Made by a program: the position numbers and the translations under genes
Source: Mesostigma viride
Taxonomy: Eukaryota > Streptophyta > Mesostigmatophyceae > Mesostigmatales > Mesostigmataceae
Reading direction: 5' to 3'
Assembly (NCBI GenBank): GCA_009746045.1
Contig: RPFO01000819.1
Location: forward strand, 1-64,000
DNA length: 64,000 bases
Part shown: positions 42,429 through 55,140 of the stretch, piece by piece
Numbering within the stretch: position 1 is the first letter of the stretch
How the letters are laid out: every line of letters begins with the position of its first letter
The notes under the pieces: generated by a model
Told to the model about the DNA's origin: nothing
Databases searched by the model: none
The model's input: only the letters and a program-made list of their open reading frames with translations

Positions 42429-45115
42429 CAGGGTTATACTCAACTCTCATTATATTTGATAAACCACATTACCATGTTAATATCTCCTGATGTAATGTTG
42501 TTTGTAATGTTTAGTTCCAGGATCTGATCCAAACCTGGAGGATATGGGGTGGGGTTTGATTCCCCAGCTGCATGACCTGGCATGTGTGAATCCTGAGTTT
42601 ATCCCTCAGTGAGGACATGGGCTCCCCAGCTTGGCATAACATTTGCAAGGGATCTCTAAGTCTTTGGGGGCTTTAAAAGAGAAAGGAGGCTCCGTGGCGG
42701 GCGCCACATGAACGGGCGCCTGTGATAACTGGAAGACCAGGAACTCACAATAGTACGTTCATGGACTCCTCTATATCCTCTGGGCTCTGGCTGAGTGAAG
42801 ATGTCGCGTTTGTGTGCAACTATCTCCAGCAACACTAATTGACCTGAGCACACGACTGTTTCCAACTGCCAAGTGTGAAACTAGCAAGTAAACCAATGTG
42901 GGTAGTCTGAGTGCACAATGGGAGGGATAGGTTGGTACCCTATTTATACTGAGAGAGACGTCTACACGCTATCCGTGTCTCTCTCTCGCATATATCGTAG
43001 GTCGACATTTTCACAATCCATGCATGTGCTGTCCGACTGTTCGACATCTGCTAACCTGGCCTGCGCAACACGCTTGCGCGCCATAGTTAATTGCTCAAAC
43101 CTGCGGAACATCCGCAGCCACAACATTTCAACCACTGAGCCGCGTCGTCCTTCGACCTTCAGGCCATGCCCGAGCCACTGCTGGTATAATGCGGTGTCAG
43201 TCTAGATTTGGCGGCCAACTGCTAATTGACATGCCTGGCACCGTCGCACCAATTGCAATCGATCATCGCTTTTCCCGATTGCTAACATCAACACACAGGA
43301 CTGCTAACATCAACTGCGACGTGTGGTATAAAATAGTCAACACACTGAAAGGCACGTGTAATAAGCCCGCACCAGGGTGTGACACCTGGTCTGGCATAAT
43401 AATCAGCGTCCGACACATTGAAGTCCAGTGCAAATCCTGTTTTCCAGCTCGGCCAGCTCCAGCTCCAGCGGGCAGGTACGCAACGTACCAGCCTCCGAGG
43501 TTCATCAAGTTCACGGTCGGTCACCGAATGACTGTGTCACTTATGGATCTGAACTTGACAACGTAACCGGGTGCCGTAGCAATGCTGACATTCGCCGGCG
43601 TAACTCACGCAGGCGAAAGTGAACTGCCGCAGTAATTCAGCATGCCGACATCCGTCATCAGGTGTACCACCGTAGCACTACTGACCTTTGCTGGTGTAGC
43701 TCACGCCGCCCGGCGCAAGTGAACTCCCAAAGCAATTCTGACATCCGCCGGCATACCTCACGCAGACGTTGTCGAAACCCGGCCCCGGTCGCAACTCCCC
43801 ATGGAGCTTGCGACTAACCTACTGATAGTTTCCGACTGACAGCTTACCAGTACTGACAATACCCAACTCTAGTGTGCGGACGACATATAGCTCACATCCG
43901 TGACAAAGACCTATAACTTTAATCTGCACCAGCTTCCCAAAGAAAGGGTTGAAATGTCATGTGGGTCAGAGGTTAGCCTTTGAACCAATGAGCAGGCCTA
44001 CTAGCTAATCTTGGGGGTTGCTAGCTTAAAGTTCCAAAAGAAAGGGCAGGTCTGGTCTCTGGGAGGGATCAGGTGTCTGTGGCTTGTGTACCATGGTATA
44101 GGCTGACAGGTTCTCAGTCTGGTCCAAGCTCCAAAACAAGAAAGGGTTGGAGTTGGCATATTAGGACGCCAATGTGCTAGTTGGATACAGGTTGAGGAGT
44201 CTACCTTTCCAACTAACGTGCCAATTACCGCCTCAAACAGACAAGGGACCAGAAAGATACCAGGTCCCGAGTATACTGCCGACCGGCGGGCCGGCGTTGG
44301 TGGTCGGCACTCTCAGTCAGGCCACAGTGAACAGGACACGTGGCAGGTAGGGCCTGCACAGGCTTAGCCTGTACCATCACGTGACTGTGGTCTGCAGTGT
44401 GCTGAGGACGCAACGGTCCTGTGGCTATATAAGTAGTGGCCAGTGGCCATGCAGCCACGAGGTCTGCGCGCAAGGATGTTAATCCCATGCAGAGCTGTGG
44501 CAGGTCCTGAGCTAACCTAGGCACAGGAATGCCAGAGATTCCTGTACGCGGCCTGCAACGAGGATGCAAGGCAACGATAGGATGCTCTGGCAACGTAGCG
44601 GTGCACAGCGGTCAGCGTTGCTCATGCACGAGGAATAAGGTGGAACGAGGCAGCATATAGCTCGTAGCCTGAGGCACGGGCAAGTGCGGACCCTTACTTA
44701 AGCGAACCCTGGTTGCCGCGAAGAGTGGCGAACCTATCGAGGGTCGAGGCCTGGTGTGAGGATAAAGGTTGCTGCCAAGCAGCCATGGATTCATCCCGCA
44801 AGCAAGACCATGAGCTCACAAGGCTCGCTGACGATTGCTACGCAAATCATTTCCTCCCTCTCTCTTGCTTGGACTGCTATGCAGGACAAATTAAAGAGGT
44901 GGCAGACCATTGTCCAAGCCATGCACACGCCAGCCCCTGTGGGCAAGCCCCCGCCCCGGCCCCCAGAAGGAAGGGGCACTTTGCTGAGTAGAGTAGCTAG
45001 GATTTGGTAGCTTAGCTTAGATTAGAGTTAGCTTAGTTTTCGCGGCTCCGCTCACCCCCACCCACCAGCAATGGAATGCGTGCTACATGATAGCTCCCAA
45101 CGGAGTCATCGAATT
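42429..45115. other. No supported gene
   Basis: 2.7 kb without a recognisable protein. It contains the minisatellite listed next and three copies of a CCAAAN(0-4)GAAAGGG-type word near 43935, 44034 and 44132. A TATA-like CTATATAAG lies at 44425-44433, upstream of short frames at 44713-45010 that have no known domain. A decayed LTR element or a lineage-specific gene start are both possible. Confidence 0.45.
43576..43770. repeat. 96-bp imperfect tandem repeat
   Basis: Units start with GTAGCA at 43576 and 43672, with a partial third unit from about 43731. Shared words include CTGACAT/CCTTTGCTGG, TCACGC and GCAAGTGAACT. Confidence 0.6.
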
Positions 45116-45582
45116 TTAACCCGTGTTTTTTTTAAAAAAATTTAGAACGCGATATACTGCGCTGTGAGCTATTTATAGAACACGTCATAATAACATCTAG
45201 GGAATTTTTTTTTTCATAGTCATGTGTATACTTTCCTGAAAGCCCATAAATCAAAGAATTTTTTGAGCTACTCAGACCTACTGAAAATGCTAATTCATTA
45301 GAGAGATACACTGGTTTGAATACAGGGGGGGGTCTGACCATGACCGCGATTTGTTGACCCCTAGGTCACAAGTCATGTGCTTGTTCACAAATGGTTCATG
45401 AAAAAAATCTGGCTTCTTAATTGCACGAGCTATGGGCAACACATGCAGGCTCTGTGGAACAAACTCCGGCCCATTGGGCCACTGGAGCTATTTTTCATTA
45501 GCATCACAAAAGCAACGCAGTACAACGCAGTGGGAAAAATGAGAGCCCTTCACAACATGACGCAACGACACGAGCCCCATTA

Positions 45583-45640
45583 ATTAATTATTTAGTTAGA
45601 CTCGTGCTCCCGTTGCATGGGGAGTCACGGAGCATTAACC
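45583..45640 (-). mobile_element. Retroposon 3' end with hairpin and (TTAA)n tail
   Basis: On the minus strand, TGCTCCGTGACTCCCC, then a few bases and GGGAGCACGAGT, then TTAA-type repeats. It is almost identical to the 3' end of the ORF1-only element at 42250-42306. The 5' limit and target duplication were not found. Confidence 0.55.
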
Positions 45641-46734
45641 CCGATGGATGGATGGATGCAGACAGTTCTACTGGTCTAATCTATCTACAACATCTATCTA
45701 CAACGTCTAAAAGCCAACTAGTCTAAGCTCTCTAATCTAGGCAGGGACCTGTTGTATAAGTTATGTAGGTGTTGTATAAGTTACACAGCATCAAACATGC
45801 ATCAAACATCATGACTGGATGTCACATAATATGACTGAATCAGGCAGCCATAGCCAAAGCATCATCCACTCTCACAACGTGTTGAGCACATGCCTCATGG
45901 GAAGGGAGGTGCTGGGTTTTCATTCCATTTCGCGTGCAATACTGAAAGAAAGAGGCACGTGTAATGCAAGGCTTGGATAGGTTGAGTGATCCATGAGCTT
46001 ACATGCAGGCAAAGATGACGCTGGGATGCATGCTAGCAAATGGTGGCAAGATGCTAACAACACATGATTATACACCATGATTATGGGCACCCAGCTGATC
46101 TTCTTGCATGTGCAATCAACGCAGTACAAACCATCAATATCTGGACAATCCTCACGATATATGCACGGCTTGACGACGTATACAGCACCTACATACTGCA
46201 CAACTGCAACCTGCTATGGCTGACATGCAAGCAACGTCGAGTAGGATGGCAGTCTTAGAGAGGCTGGGCAGAGGTCGGTAGAAATAAGTGGAAAACTGGC
46301 AGAGACTAGATAGAAACACGATACACTTACGCCTGCAAGCACTATTGAGCCGGTGGCAGAGGCCATTTCCAGGAAAATACAGCATACCGTAGCAATAGCC
46401 ACGGTCACGCCTAACGCTATTTGCAGGCACCATCATGCCCGGAGCTACCCAATAAAAGTCTGCACAAATCTCGGTTTAGCCGAGAGTCCGGGCGTTCGGA
46501 ATGAATAAACATGTGTTAAGAAGTCGAAACACCATGGAAATACCAAGCATGGTGCCGCAGCAGACCCTCGGAGTCTTGCCGTAATAATATGTATGCCGGT
46601 TTCCAGGGTTTCCGCATGAAAGTTGGGTGACAAACTGGAAAAATATACGTTTCCTTTGCCCCAGTACCTCAACAAACTCGTAGAAACCTAATTATCAACC
46701 TTTGAACGCATCATCATGGTCGTGCCACCCAACA

Positions 46735-46743
46735 GCCACTGAA
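46735..46743. repeat. Target-site duplication at the tail of the truncated LINE
   Basis: GCCACTGAA, repeated at 47620-47628. Confidence 0.6.
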
Positions 46744-47619
46744 TTAATTAATTAATTAATAGACACGTGACTGTGTCACGTGAGCATAAGTCCTCAGTGG
46801 GAGGGGAACATGGGATGGAATGGATGGTGTAAGCTATCTAGGTCCTAGTTACAGGTGTGTGGGCACCGCGGCCCGAATCGCTATGAATTAATGCCATACG
46901 CGGTCACACACAGGCTTGGGGGTGATCTCCTTCATCACTACTTGCCATCTATCCTTGCGCACCATCTGCCTCCATATTACAGACAAACCAGGAGGCTGCC
47001 CGGGTGTGAGCCCGTCACGTCTAGTGTAGCACATGTCCATGCCGAGTCTATCACGAAAAGTCCACGGGTGGCGGCCCTGCCGCGCGCGGCCGGGGGCACG
47101 CCAGGTGAGGACATATCGCCCAGGCTGGGCGGGCTTGGTGCCAGCTAGTCTATCTGATGCATCTACCTGATCTGTGCGAGCCAGGTGCCCGGCTAGGCCC
47201 AGGCGCCTGTGCCTAATAATGTGGGAAACATAAGGGCAAATCAGCGTACAAATCCTCATTACTAATGTGCAAACCAAAGGGGATGTTAAGGGCCTTGCGC
47301 AGCATCTTGGTGACGGCGCCGTTGAGGCGTTGCTCCAGCTCCTGCGTCAGTGTCCAGACCTGTCTCGGCGCCGTAGGTCAGGATCGTCAGAATGACGACC
47401 TTGAAGAGGTCACGCTTGACGATCCGGGGTAGGGCGGGGTTGCTCCACCAGCGGCGGTGGTCATGGAGGTGCGCCCACGCCATGCCGATCCGTGTCCTCA
47501 TGTCGTCCTCGCAGTCGGGAAGCCAACTGCCGAGCAGCTTGAAGCGGCCTGAAGGAGGGTAGTTGACCTCGGCATCGTCTAAGAGGCGGAGTGTGGGTGG
47601 GGGCCCTGCCATGCCGAGG
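46744..47619 (-). mobile_element. 5'-truncated LINE with RT C-terminus and (TTAA)n tail
   Basis: The minus-strand coding remnant from 47610 down has the post-RT region of LINEs of the Jockey/I/RandI type: FKLLGSWLPDCEDDMRTRIG, then KRDLFKVVILTILTYGAET, and in a second frame RRLGLAGHLARTDQ (the usual LGH(V/L)ARM motif). There is one frame change between these blocks, near 47290. The unit ends in a hairpin (CACGTGAC/GTCACGTG) and TTAA repeats, and is flanked by a 9-bp direct repeat. It is a truncated, inactive copy; its tail resembles that of the ORF1-only element. Confidence 0.65.
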
Positions 47620-47919
47620 GCCACTGAAATTCGCGCGAAAACTGGCAAGATCTACCTGCCGCCATCGCCATCGTCTTCACCTTTGTCCCACGAAAATGCC
47701 TGATTTCAGTGGTACATATTTGCTTGCAGCTGTCACAAAAAAATCCAAAAAATACCAGGATTTTTTCTTGAGTTCTACGGGATGTAAGGAGGCCGTCCAC
47801 CGAGTTTCAGACCGAAAATATCGTATCTACTGTGTCTGCCACGTGTCAGATTACAACGCGATACATCGCGTTCTAACCCTACAACGCGATACACCGCGTT
47901 GTAAAAAAACACGGGTTAA

Positions 47920-48567
47920 TGTAAAATGCCAGTCAGTCAATTTATGCTGCAGAGAATCCAGGCAGCGGGCAAGTGAAGTGCATTATTTGATATCCAACCC
48001 ACAAAATTCCAGCGATTATATAAGTTCATCCTTGACCTGGATATCCCTCACTGTACACTCGATAACACGGCAGGCCTGCATAAGTGGACCCTCTAAGGCA
48101 AGCGCCCCCTATGGGTCTTCACCATTTGATGCCTACACCAATGGTGTCATCCATGGACATGCGATGTTGCCCCTTAGGGAAAATAAAACAAGTTCAGGTG
48201 CCCCCTGGATCTGTGCTTATACCTATAGGAAAGGCCCAAACACCAAGCTTTGTGGGGGCCAGCTTCAGCTCAGCATTATTCCCAGCAGTTGGTTGCCAAG
48301 AACTGCCACGGTACCATGCTCCGCTAAACATTCGCCCACGAATAAGCTCATCTTAGAGGCGGCTTCCCTACCGACCACATGCTCAAGATCAGCACGATGC
48401 TGGCACCTGTAACCCATACCATCAACAGGTCAGCATTTCTTTCCCCTCATGCTCACAGGCAACTATGCACAGTTACAAGTAGGAACGTAGAAATTTCCAA
48501 CATTAGAAGGGTCGTGCCATATTGACTCCAGATCATAAAACTCCAATGTACCGTTGATGTCACAGGA
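47920..48567. other. No supported gene
   Basis: An open plus-strand frame crosses 47591-48412, but it spans the truncated LINE boundary and the transposon-like end and shows no domain. Nothing else recognised. Confidence 0.5.
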
Positions 48568-48736
48568 CAACCACCACGGTTGAGAGCAGGTGATAGTTGT
48601 ACATCCTACACCTGCAGGTTGTCGCCCTGATTGTATTACAAACCCATAGACGCCCCTTTCTCAGGGCTATGTGTTACATATGCTCCCCACGGAGCTCTGA
48701 TTTTAATTAATTAATTAATTAATCAACCACCACGGT
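48568..48736 (+). mobile_element. Short retroposon (143 bp) with target duplications
   Basis: The body is 48581-48723, flanked by CAACCACCACGGT at 48568-48580 and 48724-48736, a 13-bp target-site duplication. The 3' end has TGCTCCCCACGGAGC, a short stem-loop, followed by TCTGAT and (TTAA)n. No tRNA-type promoter boxes are evident, so it may be a severely 5'-truncated LINE end or a SINE built on the LINE tail. Confidence 0.7.
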
Positions 48737-48930
48737 ACAACACGCCTGCCGGATTAAAGTTTTTACCCACCTGGAAGAGGGCACTCACAGGTCAGTTCAA
48801 GCTAGGAAATTTCAACCGCTCCCCGGCAGCAAGCTTTCAGCCCTTTCCATTGCCTAAGGCACTTCACAAGTGCAGGCAGACCGGCAGGCAGGTCAAGTTT
48901 TACCCTTGCCCTGCAGCGCACCATATGCGC

Positions 48931-51900
48931 TTACGGCACCGTGAATGGCAGCCGGCGCTTCCACACGGTGAGCGAGTTCTTGCACCACGGCCAGTTGGGC
49001 AGTGAGAGGTGCGTGACGGCCTCAAACCCCTCCTCCAGCGCCAGCTGGCAGCGCTCTGACCGCGACTGCCCGTACCGCATGGTCCCCACGTCCATTGCCG
49101 TGCGGCCCTTCCATTCGCCGAGGCAGACCACGACGTCCCCCGAGAAATGGTGCACACATGCCGCGTCCCACTCCAAGGGGGAATCACCGCTGGCTGGAAC
49201 CGACGGGCAGGGGGATGCCAGCAATAACGCTCGGTTCTGGTACCGATGAAGCACTGAGGGGTTACACCCGGGGATCACTGTGAGCCCGTCCGCGTGCGCT
49301 GATGTGGCATCCAGCGCGGTGACCTCCGGTGCCGCCTCCCGCGCATCCCTTCCCGAGACACCCATCACAAGCTCCTCCATGCACGGGCACTGCCCCAGCA
49401 GCAAGAGAACGTCAACCCCGGCCGCCAGCAGTAAGCGCGCCCAGTAGTCGTGACCCGCCGCCACCCTGTGGTTGTCACCAGGGACTCCCGCGACCTCGGC
49501 CTCTGCGGGCTCGTGGGCCATTGCAAACTGGACCAAGGGGCCGTGCTGCGCGAGGATGCGAATCGCGTCGTCGCACGCCAACGGCTGCCCCCGCGCGAAA
49601 TGATATGCTAGCGGCCGTTGCACCAGCGAGGGGAACGCGTCCACCATGACGCGGGAGACAAACCGATCGCACGACCCGCCCAGGGACGCGAGGACCATGC
49701 CATCATCCGCAACCAACGCGGACCCTTGCGTGGCCATGCGGTGGCCATTGAGGGGGGCAGCAATGTTCCCAGCTGGCGGTCGGCATTCGGCCGGGAACGG
49801 CTTGCTCAGGTGTAGCAACCAGGCCTTCTCGTTATTGTTCAGCATCGCCATGTCGTTATCGTACACACAGAGGCACACGTCAGGGACGCAGCGCATGATC
49901 GCCGCATGGATGTCTATGTACAAGTCCCCAGACCCTCCCGCTCTGCTGCTGGCATCCCCACCCCGGCTGCTGCCCCCCTCGAGCCCTTCCTGAATCACCA
50001 CGTACGCGGCCGCACTCCCCCGTGCCTTGCCTGCGGGTGGCGAAGGCATCTTGAGGGACCGGCCTGAGACCTGCTCTAACAAGGCGACCACGTGACGGAT
50101 GTAAGCATCCAACGCGCACCGATGGCCAGCCGCCGCCTCCGCCCACCGCTGGCGCTGCGAGGTCGTCCTGCCCAGCGCCCCGCTACCAAACGCGTGATCC
50201 GCCCACCCTGCTGGTGCCGCATGGGGTGGCTGCAGCTCCAAGGGGGTCACGTACGAGGCGGCCGCGCACAACAGCATGCGGAACAACGCCACCTTGACGT
50301 CCTGCTCCGCCGAGTAGGCCAAGGTAGACCCGCCCTGGGCGGTGGCTGCAGATGACAGAAGTGCGATCCCTTCCCGCACAAGGCCCCAGTCGCCCGGCCA
50401 GCTCCCCTCCCGTTCCAAGAATACCATCACGGGCGTCCGGCCCATCGCGTCACGGCCACCCACGGGCGCGCCGGCTGCCAGCAGGTACCGCAGGAGGCCC
50501 AGGTCCCCGATGGCTGCCGCCAGGTGGAGAGCCGTGACGCCTCGCCGGGTGGCCGCCGTCAGTGATGCCCCGTGGTGCAGCAGCAGGTCCAAGATTTGCT
50601 GCTCCTGGGGTGGGGTTGCCGGGGGCGGCACAGGGGAAGGGGTCATCATCGCGCCCGTTGTTGACCGCGTCAGGTCAGCAGTTTGGGTTGTACCGTGCGA
50701 AGAGGCAAGGGAAAGGGAGGACAAGGACTCGGCTGCCCCCGCCACGGGGGAAATCGCCGAGACAGAGGAGGTGGAACGAGCCATGGAGGGGGCAGGTGGC
50801 TGGGGAAGCGACGCGGGGGGCGGCTGGGGTAGGGAGGCGCGCGGGGGCATGGGCGGCGGCGCGAGCGCGGGCGGCGGCGCGGGAATGGCTGGCACGGGGG
50901 GCGCTGGGGGTGGAGAAAAATTGGGGTCCACAGCCGCTCCCCGGGTACTTGTGATTGGGCTACTGGCAGCCATGCTACTGGCACCTGCGCTCGTGGCAAC
51001 CCCCTCTGCGCTACTGATGGCCTCCAGAAGGGCGTCGTGTGGCGGCGAGAGGACCTCTTGTTGCGGCGGCGGCTCATCCCCTGGCTCGTCCAGCATGAGC
51101 CTCGGCGAGGTCAGCCCCCCTGTCAGGTCCCGCCCTGCCGGGGGCACAGTGGCGATGATGGGAGGGGAGAATATCGGGTCCACCACACCGGGAGGCATGG
51201 GGATGGATGCCAGGTCATCTAGCGAGCGACCGGGGTTGAGCATCTCATCACCGAACAGGGATGCAAACGCAGCTCCCGTGCAGGGGTCCGCCCCCGACGC
51301 CACAAGTGCATCAGACATGGGCAGCGGCGCAAAGAGTGGGTCGAGCGCAGGGCCTGCACCCGCCACTGGCGCGGCACCAACGGCAAGGCCATCCGAGGGT
51401 GCAGATACAGGCACGGGTGCGGGCACAGGGGGAGGCACCACCGGTTCCGGTTCGGAGAATAACGAGTACGTCCCCGCGGCGGCCCCAGTGGCCGTGTACG
51501 TGGCCCGTAACGCGTCGCGCGCCAATGGTGACCCGCCGTACAGGGTCCCTGCCAGCCCGGGCGCGTCAGCGATCGAGGGGGGTAGAGTAAGCACGTCCCC
51601 CTCGGGGATGAGGGGGTCGGCCGCGCCCCAGAAATGAGGCCCCTGCGCCACCGTGGGCGACGTCATGACGACTTCGGGGAGCTCCGTCGGGATAGGGCTC
51701 GTCTTCACGGGCTGAAGTTGCGGCGAGTCGACGACGATATCCCAGAAACCGGCCGAGAGGAGGTCACCACTCTTGGCGGCCGCGGCCGTGGCGACTGTGG
51801 CGACCGTGGCGGGCGCGTCGTCAAAAAGGCCTGTCGTGCCGACGACTGGCAACGAAGACAGCTCATCCCTGCCATTGGATGCAAGTCCCGAAATGGCGTC

Positions 51901-54900
51901 AGGATATGCGCCGCTGCCACCAGCAGGGAGACTCCCGAGCGCGTTGTAACCGCCCACACTTGATGCCGGCGATGGCCCATCGGTCCCGCCGTACGGAGAA
52001 GCAAAGGTGTTCTGAGAGGACTGGGTCGAGGATGCACCGTCCAGGAATGCATCGGTCGCCCTGTGTGCGCCGAATGGCCCTATGTGACTTGTGACCGACC
52101 GAGTCAGCCCCCCGGCATTGCCCGCCGACCCGAACAAATCCTGTCGATTGGCCCCAGGGACCAGCAGCGCGCCCACGTCCATCGTCATGGACCGCCCGTA
52201 CGCCCTCTGCGGAACCCGAGTATCGTTGTCAACCGCAGGGAGCGAGGTTGTCGCCAGCGAGCAAGGCAGCGCCGCGGCACCCGAGTACTCATACGTCGCA
52301 CCCCCCGCACCAGCCGCGCAGATCTGGTGCACCGCGACCAGGAGCGGCGTCCAGCCATCATCATCGCAGTCATCCACGGGTGCACCCGCCTCCAACAACG
52401 CTGCCATGGCCTCCAGCGCCAGGGCCCATGCCGCGTAGAGGAGCGGCGTGCGGCGGGATCCGTCCACAAACCGCTGCCGTGGGGACGCCTTCATCTCGTG
52501 GAGGAGGAAGCGCAGGAGGAAGAGCGCCTCAGGGCGGGCAATCGCTGGGTCCGCACGCGCGAGGGCCTTGAGAGGGTCCCTGACCGGGTCCGAGGGGCTC
52601 GAAGGCTGCGCAGCCCCGAGCAGTGACGTAGGCGATTCATCCCCACCGTCATGGTCGCCAGATGATGGTGCTTTCTTGTCGCCCGCTTGCGATGGCCGCT
52701 TGTCCACGCCGCCTTTATTCTGGCCCTCCGCGGCATCAAACCAGCCCAGGCGGGCATATATGCTGTCCCCCGCCACGCCAGCCTGACCGTGCCGTCCCCC
52801 CCCCACGCACAACAGCCGGCACACGGCCCACATGAGGCTCCTCCCGAAATTATCCCTGCAGTCCGCGTGCGGCGCCATCATGCGCATGACCCCGCACAGG
52901 TCCACCGTATCCGCGTGGCTGCCGATACCCAGCACCCCGCCAATGAGGAACGAGATCTGTTCCACGACGCCCTCCCACGACCGCACGTCCTCCTCCCTTA
53001 TCCCCACCCGCCGGCGGATCTCAAAGAATGTCGCGTCCACGAGACCCAGGCGATGGGCCAGCTCGACAGCAGCACGTGCCTCTGCGACCCTCCCCATCTG
53101 CTCTAGCGACGAAGCCTTCTTCTTGAGCAGTTTAGCGTGGACCTTGGTGACAAGTGGCACGCCCGCACAGGACAGAGCGCGAGTGGCGTCCTCGTCCGCA
53201 TCCTCAAATTGCTCCGCGTTTATGCTGGTCTCCGCGCGGTTGTGGAGGCACGCAATGCCCAGCTCTTCGAGGCGAGGGTGGCGCCAGACATCGCCCAGGC
53301 TCACGTGGCCGGTGGCCGCGTCGAGTTCGAGCACGCCGCCGTGGTACTTCTCCGCCGCAGCTGGTGGTCGCGTGTACCAGGATAAACACAAGAGTCACAG
53401 GAGCCATGTGAATATAGCGTCATGAAGAGGTGCTTCTCTTCCGCCGCTAGGGGGTTGTGCATGCGCAAGCATCATCGCGTGTGCCAGAATAAAAACTATT
53501 GTAACAGGAGTAATTTTAGTAGCCTTGTGAGCAGGCCATGTTAATGATACTCGTCCGCCAGGGCTGGGGGGTTGTGCGTGCGCCTAGACTAGACAATATA
53601 GTAACAGGAGAGAGAGTATTAACTGCAACGTTGAGAGGCAGTATCAAGAAATATTAACAGAAGATATCAAACAGGAAGATTGACTTAGCTGCGGGTAATG
53701 GAATACAATACATGAATAATAGCCACAGGAGGGGGGCCATGCAACAAATGGCTACGATTTGCAGCACTGAGGAATTGTGTGTGCCAGAATAATACGGGCA
53801 TCAGGGGTTATGGTTAACAAAATAGCAGGGGGTGCGCGGTAGATGGCCAGGCATGGGGCAAGAAGCCAATTCAAAATCCAGATGGCAATGCTAGTATGAG
53901 AGGGTTCATAATCGAACCGCATCTGAAAGCAAGAACAAGTTTTGTCAATAGACCAACACAGTTTCCCCCTTCTCATATCATCTCCCTGCTCCCAACCCCT
54001 CAAACATGCTAGCCGAGCTGTGGCAGGAACAGCTGCTGCTCCCACCATAGACCTCCCATGGTCCCAGGGAACAATGGGATTGACGACAAAACGAAACAGG
54101 TGTGAGCGCACACACTAGGTTTGGACACAGTGCTAGCCACTGAGGCGTCTCTAGGTCGTGAACGGGCTTTAGCTGCCCTTGTAAGTATATTAAACAGCTG
54201 ATGAATTTAAGTACTTGTGCTGGCTGGCACCCAGCCTAGCTCAAACAGTAAACGATTGCTACCGAGAATCTGATGAAAACAAATGCAATAAGTTTGAAGC
54301 CAGCAATTTGCTGCAGCTGGAATTCATGGTTGAAGCCAGCAATTTTCTGCAGCTGGAATTCTGTCTTCACTGTAACTTAGAGAAAAAGATCTAATCCTCA
54401 TAAAGTAGGGAAGGAAATTCCCGAGGGATGTGGCAGAGTGAATGGGGGTACCTAGGCAACACATGTTTAACCACAGACGAGTTACATGCCAAAGTAAGGC
54501 CGGGCCCTGACATGCCACAACAAAGAGCACAGTATGACACGAAAAAATTAGCGTTTTTCAGCGTATGCCAGAGCAGGAAAAAAAAATTCATACCTTCCTT
54601 GTTGGCAGCATAGAACAAGGCGTTTCCCTGCAGTTTCAGGTCAAGGACTTTCTTCTCCAAGGTCGCCTCTGCTTCCTGGATGGATTCCTCGATGGATTGT
54701 GCCAAGGAATCATGAGGCAATGCCCTGATCACTCTGCATATATTCAGGCCTTTGCCCTTTCGCCAAGGGGAGTAAAACTCGGCCCAGCCACATACCGGAG
54801 GTGCTTCAGTACAGGTCAACACGGGATTTTCCTTACCACTATTCTCGAGTAAAATATTTTTCGCTACCACTTTGGGTGGTTCATGCCATTCATCATTACC

Positions 54901-55140
54901 ATCCTTTTTGTCCGGCTCAGCGGTTCCAAAATCAAACGCGGAGTCTACGTCTCCAGTTGGGCTCACGCCAGGAATATCGTCACCCAGAGCACCTTCTGGC
55001 ACCGCCCGATATGACTCGTCTTCTTTCTTTTTGCCCCATTCCGACCATGCTCGAGATGCCCATTCCCTAAAGCTAACCTTTTCTGCAGGCGCGACTACTT
55101 CGGTTGTAAACAGTTCATCTTCGTCAACAGCACTGTACAT
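48931..55140 (-). CDS. TPR and ankyrin-repeat protein, two exons, 1658 residues
   Basis: Exon 1 is 55140-54594 and exon 2 is 53360-48931 (minus strand). The donor is GTATGA and the acceptor CACCAG. The join restores a TPR helix across the splice (KLQGNALFYAANKE, then AAAEKYHGG), strong support for this structure. The start is the ATG at 55140. Residues 1-165 are acidic and mostly disordered. TPR units lie at about 168-288 (LEELGIACLHNRAETSI; KKASSLEQMGRVAEARAAVE), ankyrin repeats at about 481-530 and 1095-1165 (GVTALHLAAAIGDLGLLRYL), with long low-complexity Pro/Ala/Ser regions between, including a proline-rich stretch near 1000-1060. The C-terminal 350 residues are ordered (CVYDNDMAMLNNNEKAWLL; WDAACVHHFSGDVVVCLGEW) but unrecognised. 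TPR and ankyrin repeats bind proteins, so a scaffold or cochaperone-like role is likely; cytosolic, with no signal peptide. Confidence 0.8.
53361..54593 (-). other. Intron of the TPR-ankyrin gene
   Basis: 1233 bp, phase 1, between GT at 54593-54592 and AG at 53362-53361. The donor is followed by a T-run. A 120-codon minus-strand frame within it (54111-53752) has no features. Confidence 0.75.

Larger units (their letters stand above)
45120..47915. mobile_element. Possible piggyBac-like DNA transposon remnant
   Basis: The ends read TTAA-CCCGTGTTTTTTT (45116-45132) and AAAAAAACACGGG-TTAA (47903-47919): a perfect 13-bp terminal inverted repeat starting CCC and flanked on both sides by TTAA, the target and terminal pattern of the piggyBac superfamily. 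Just inside lie palindromic GCG-rich words (ACAACGCGATACACCGCGTTGT at 47880-47902; AACGCGATATACTGCGC at 45148-45164). No transposase is recognised inside; the interior instead holds two retroposon tails and a truncated LINE. Two independent short elements in opposite orientation are the alternative. Confidence 0.45.

Noticed and set aside
47591-48412. 273-residue plus-strand open frame
   Set aside because: It crosses the boundary of a truncated LINE and a transposon-like end, has no domain and looks like a chance frame.
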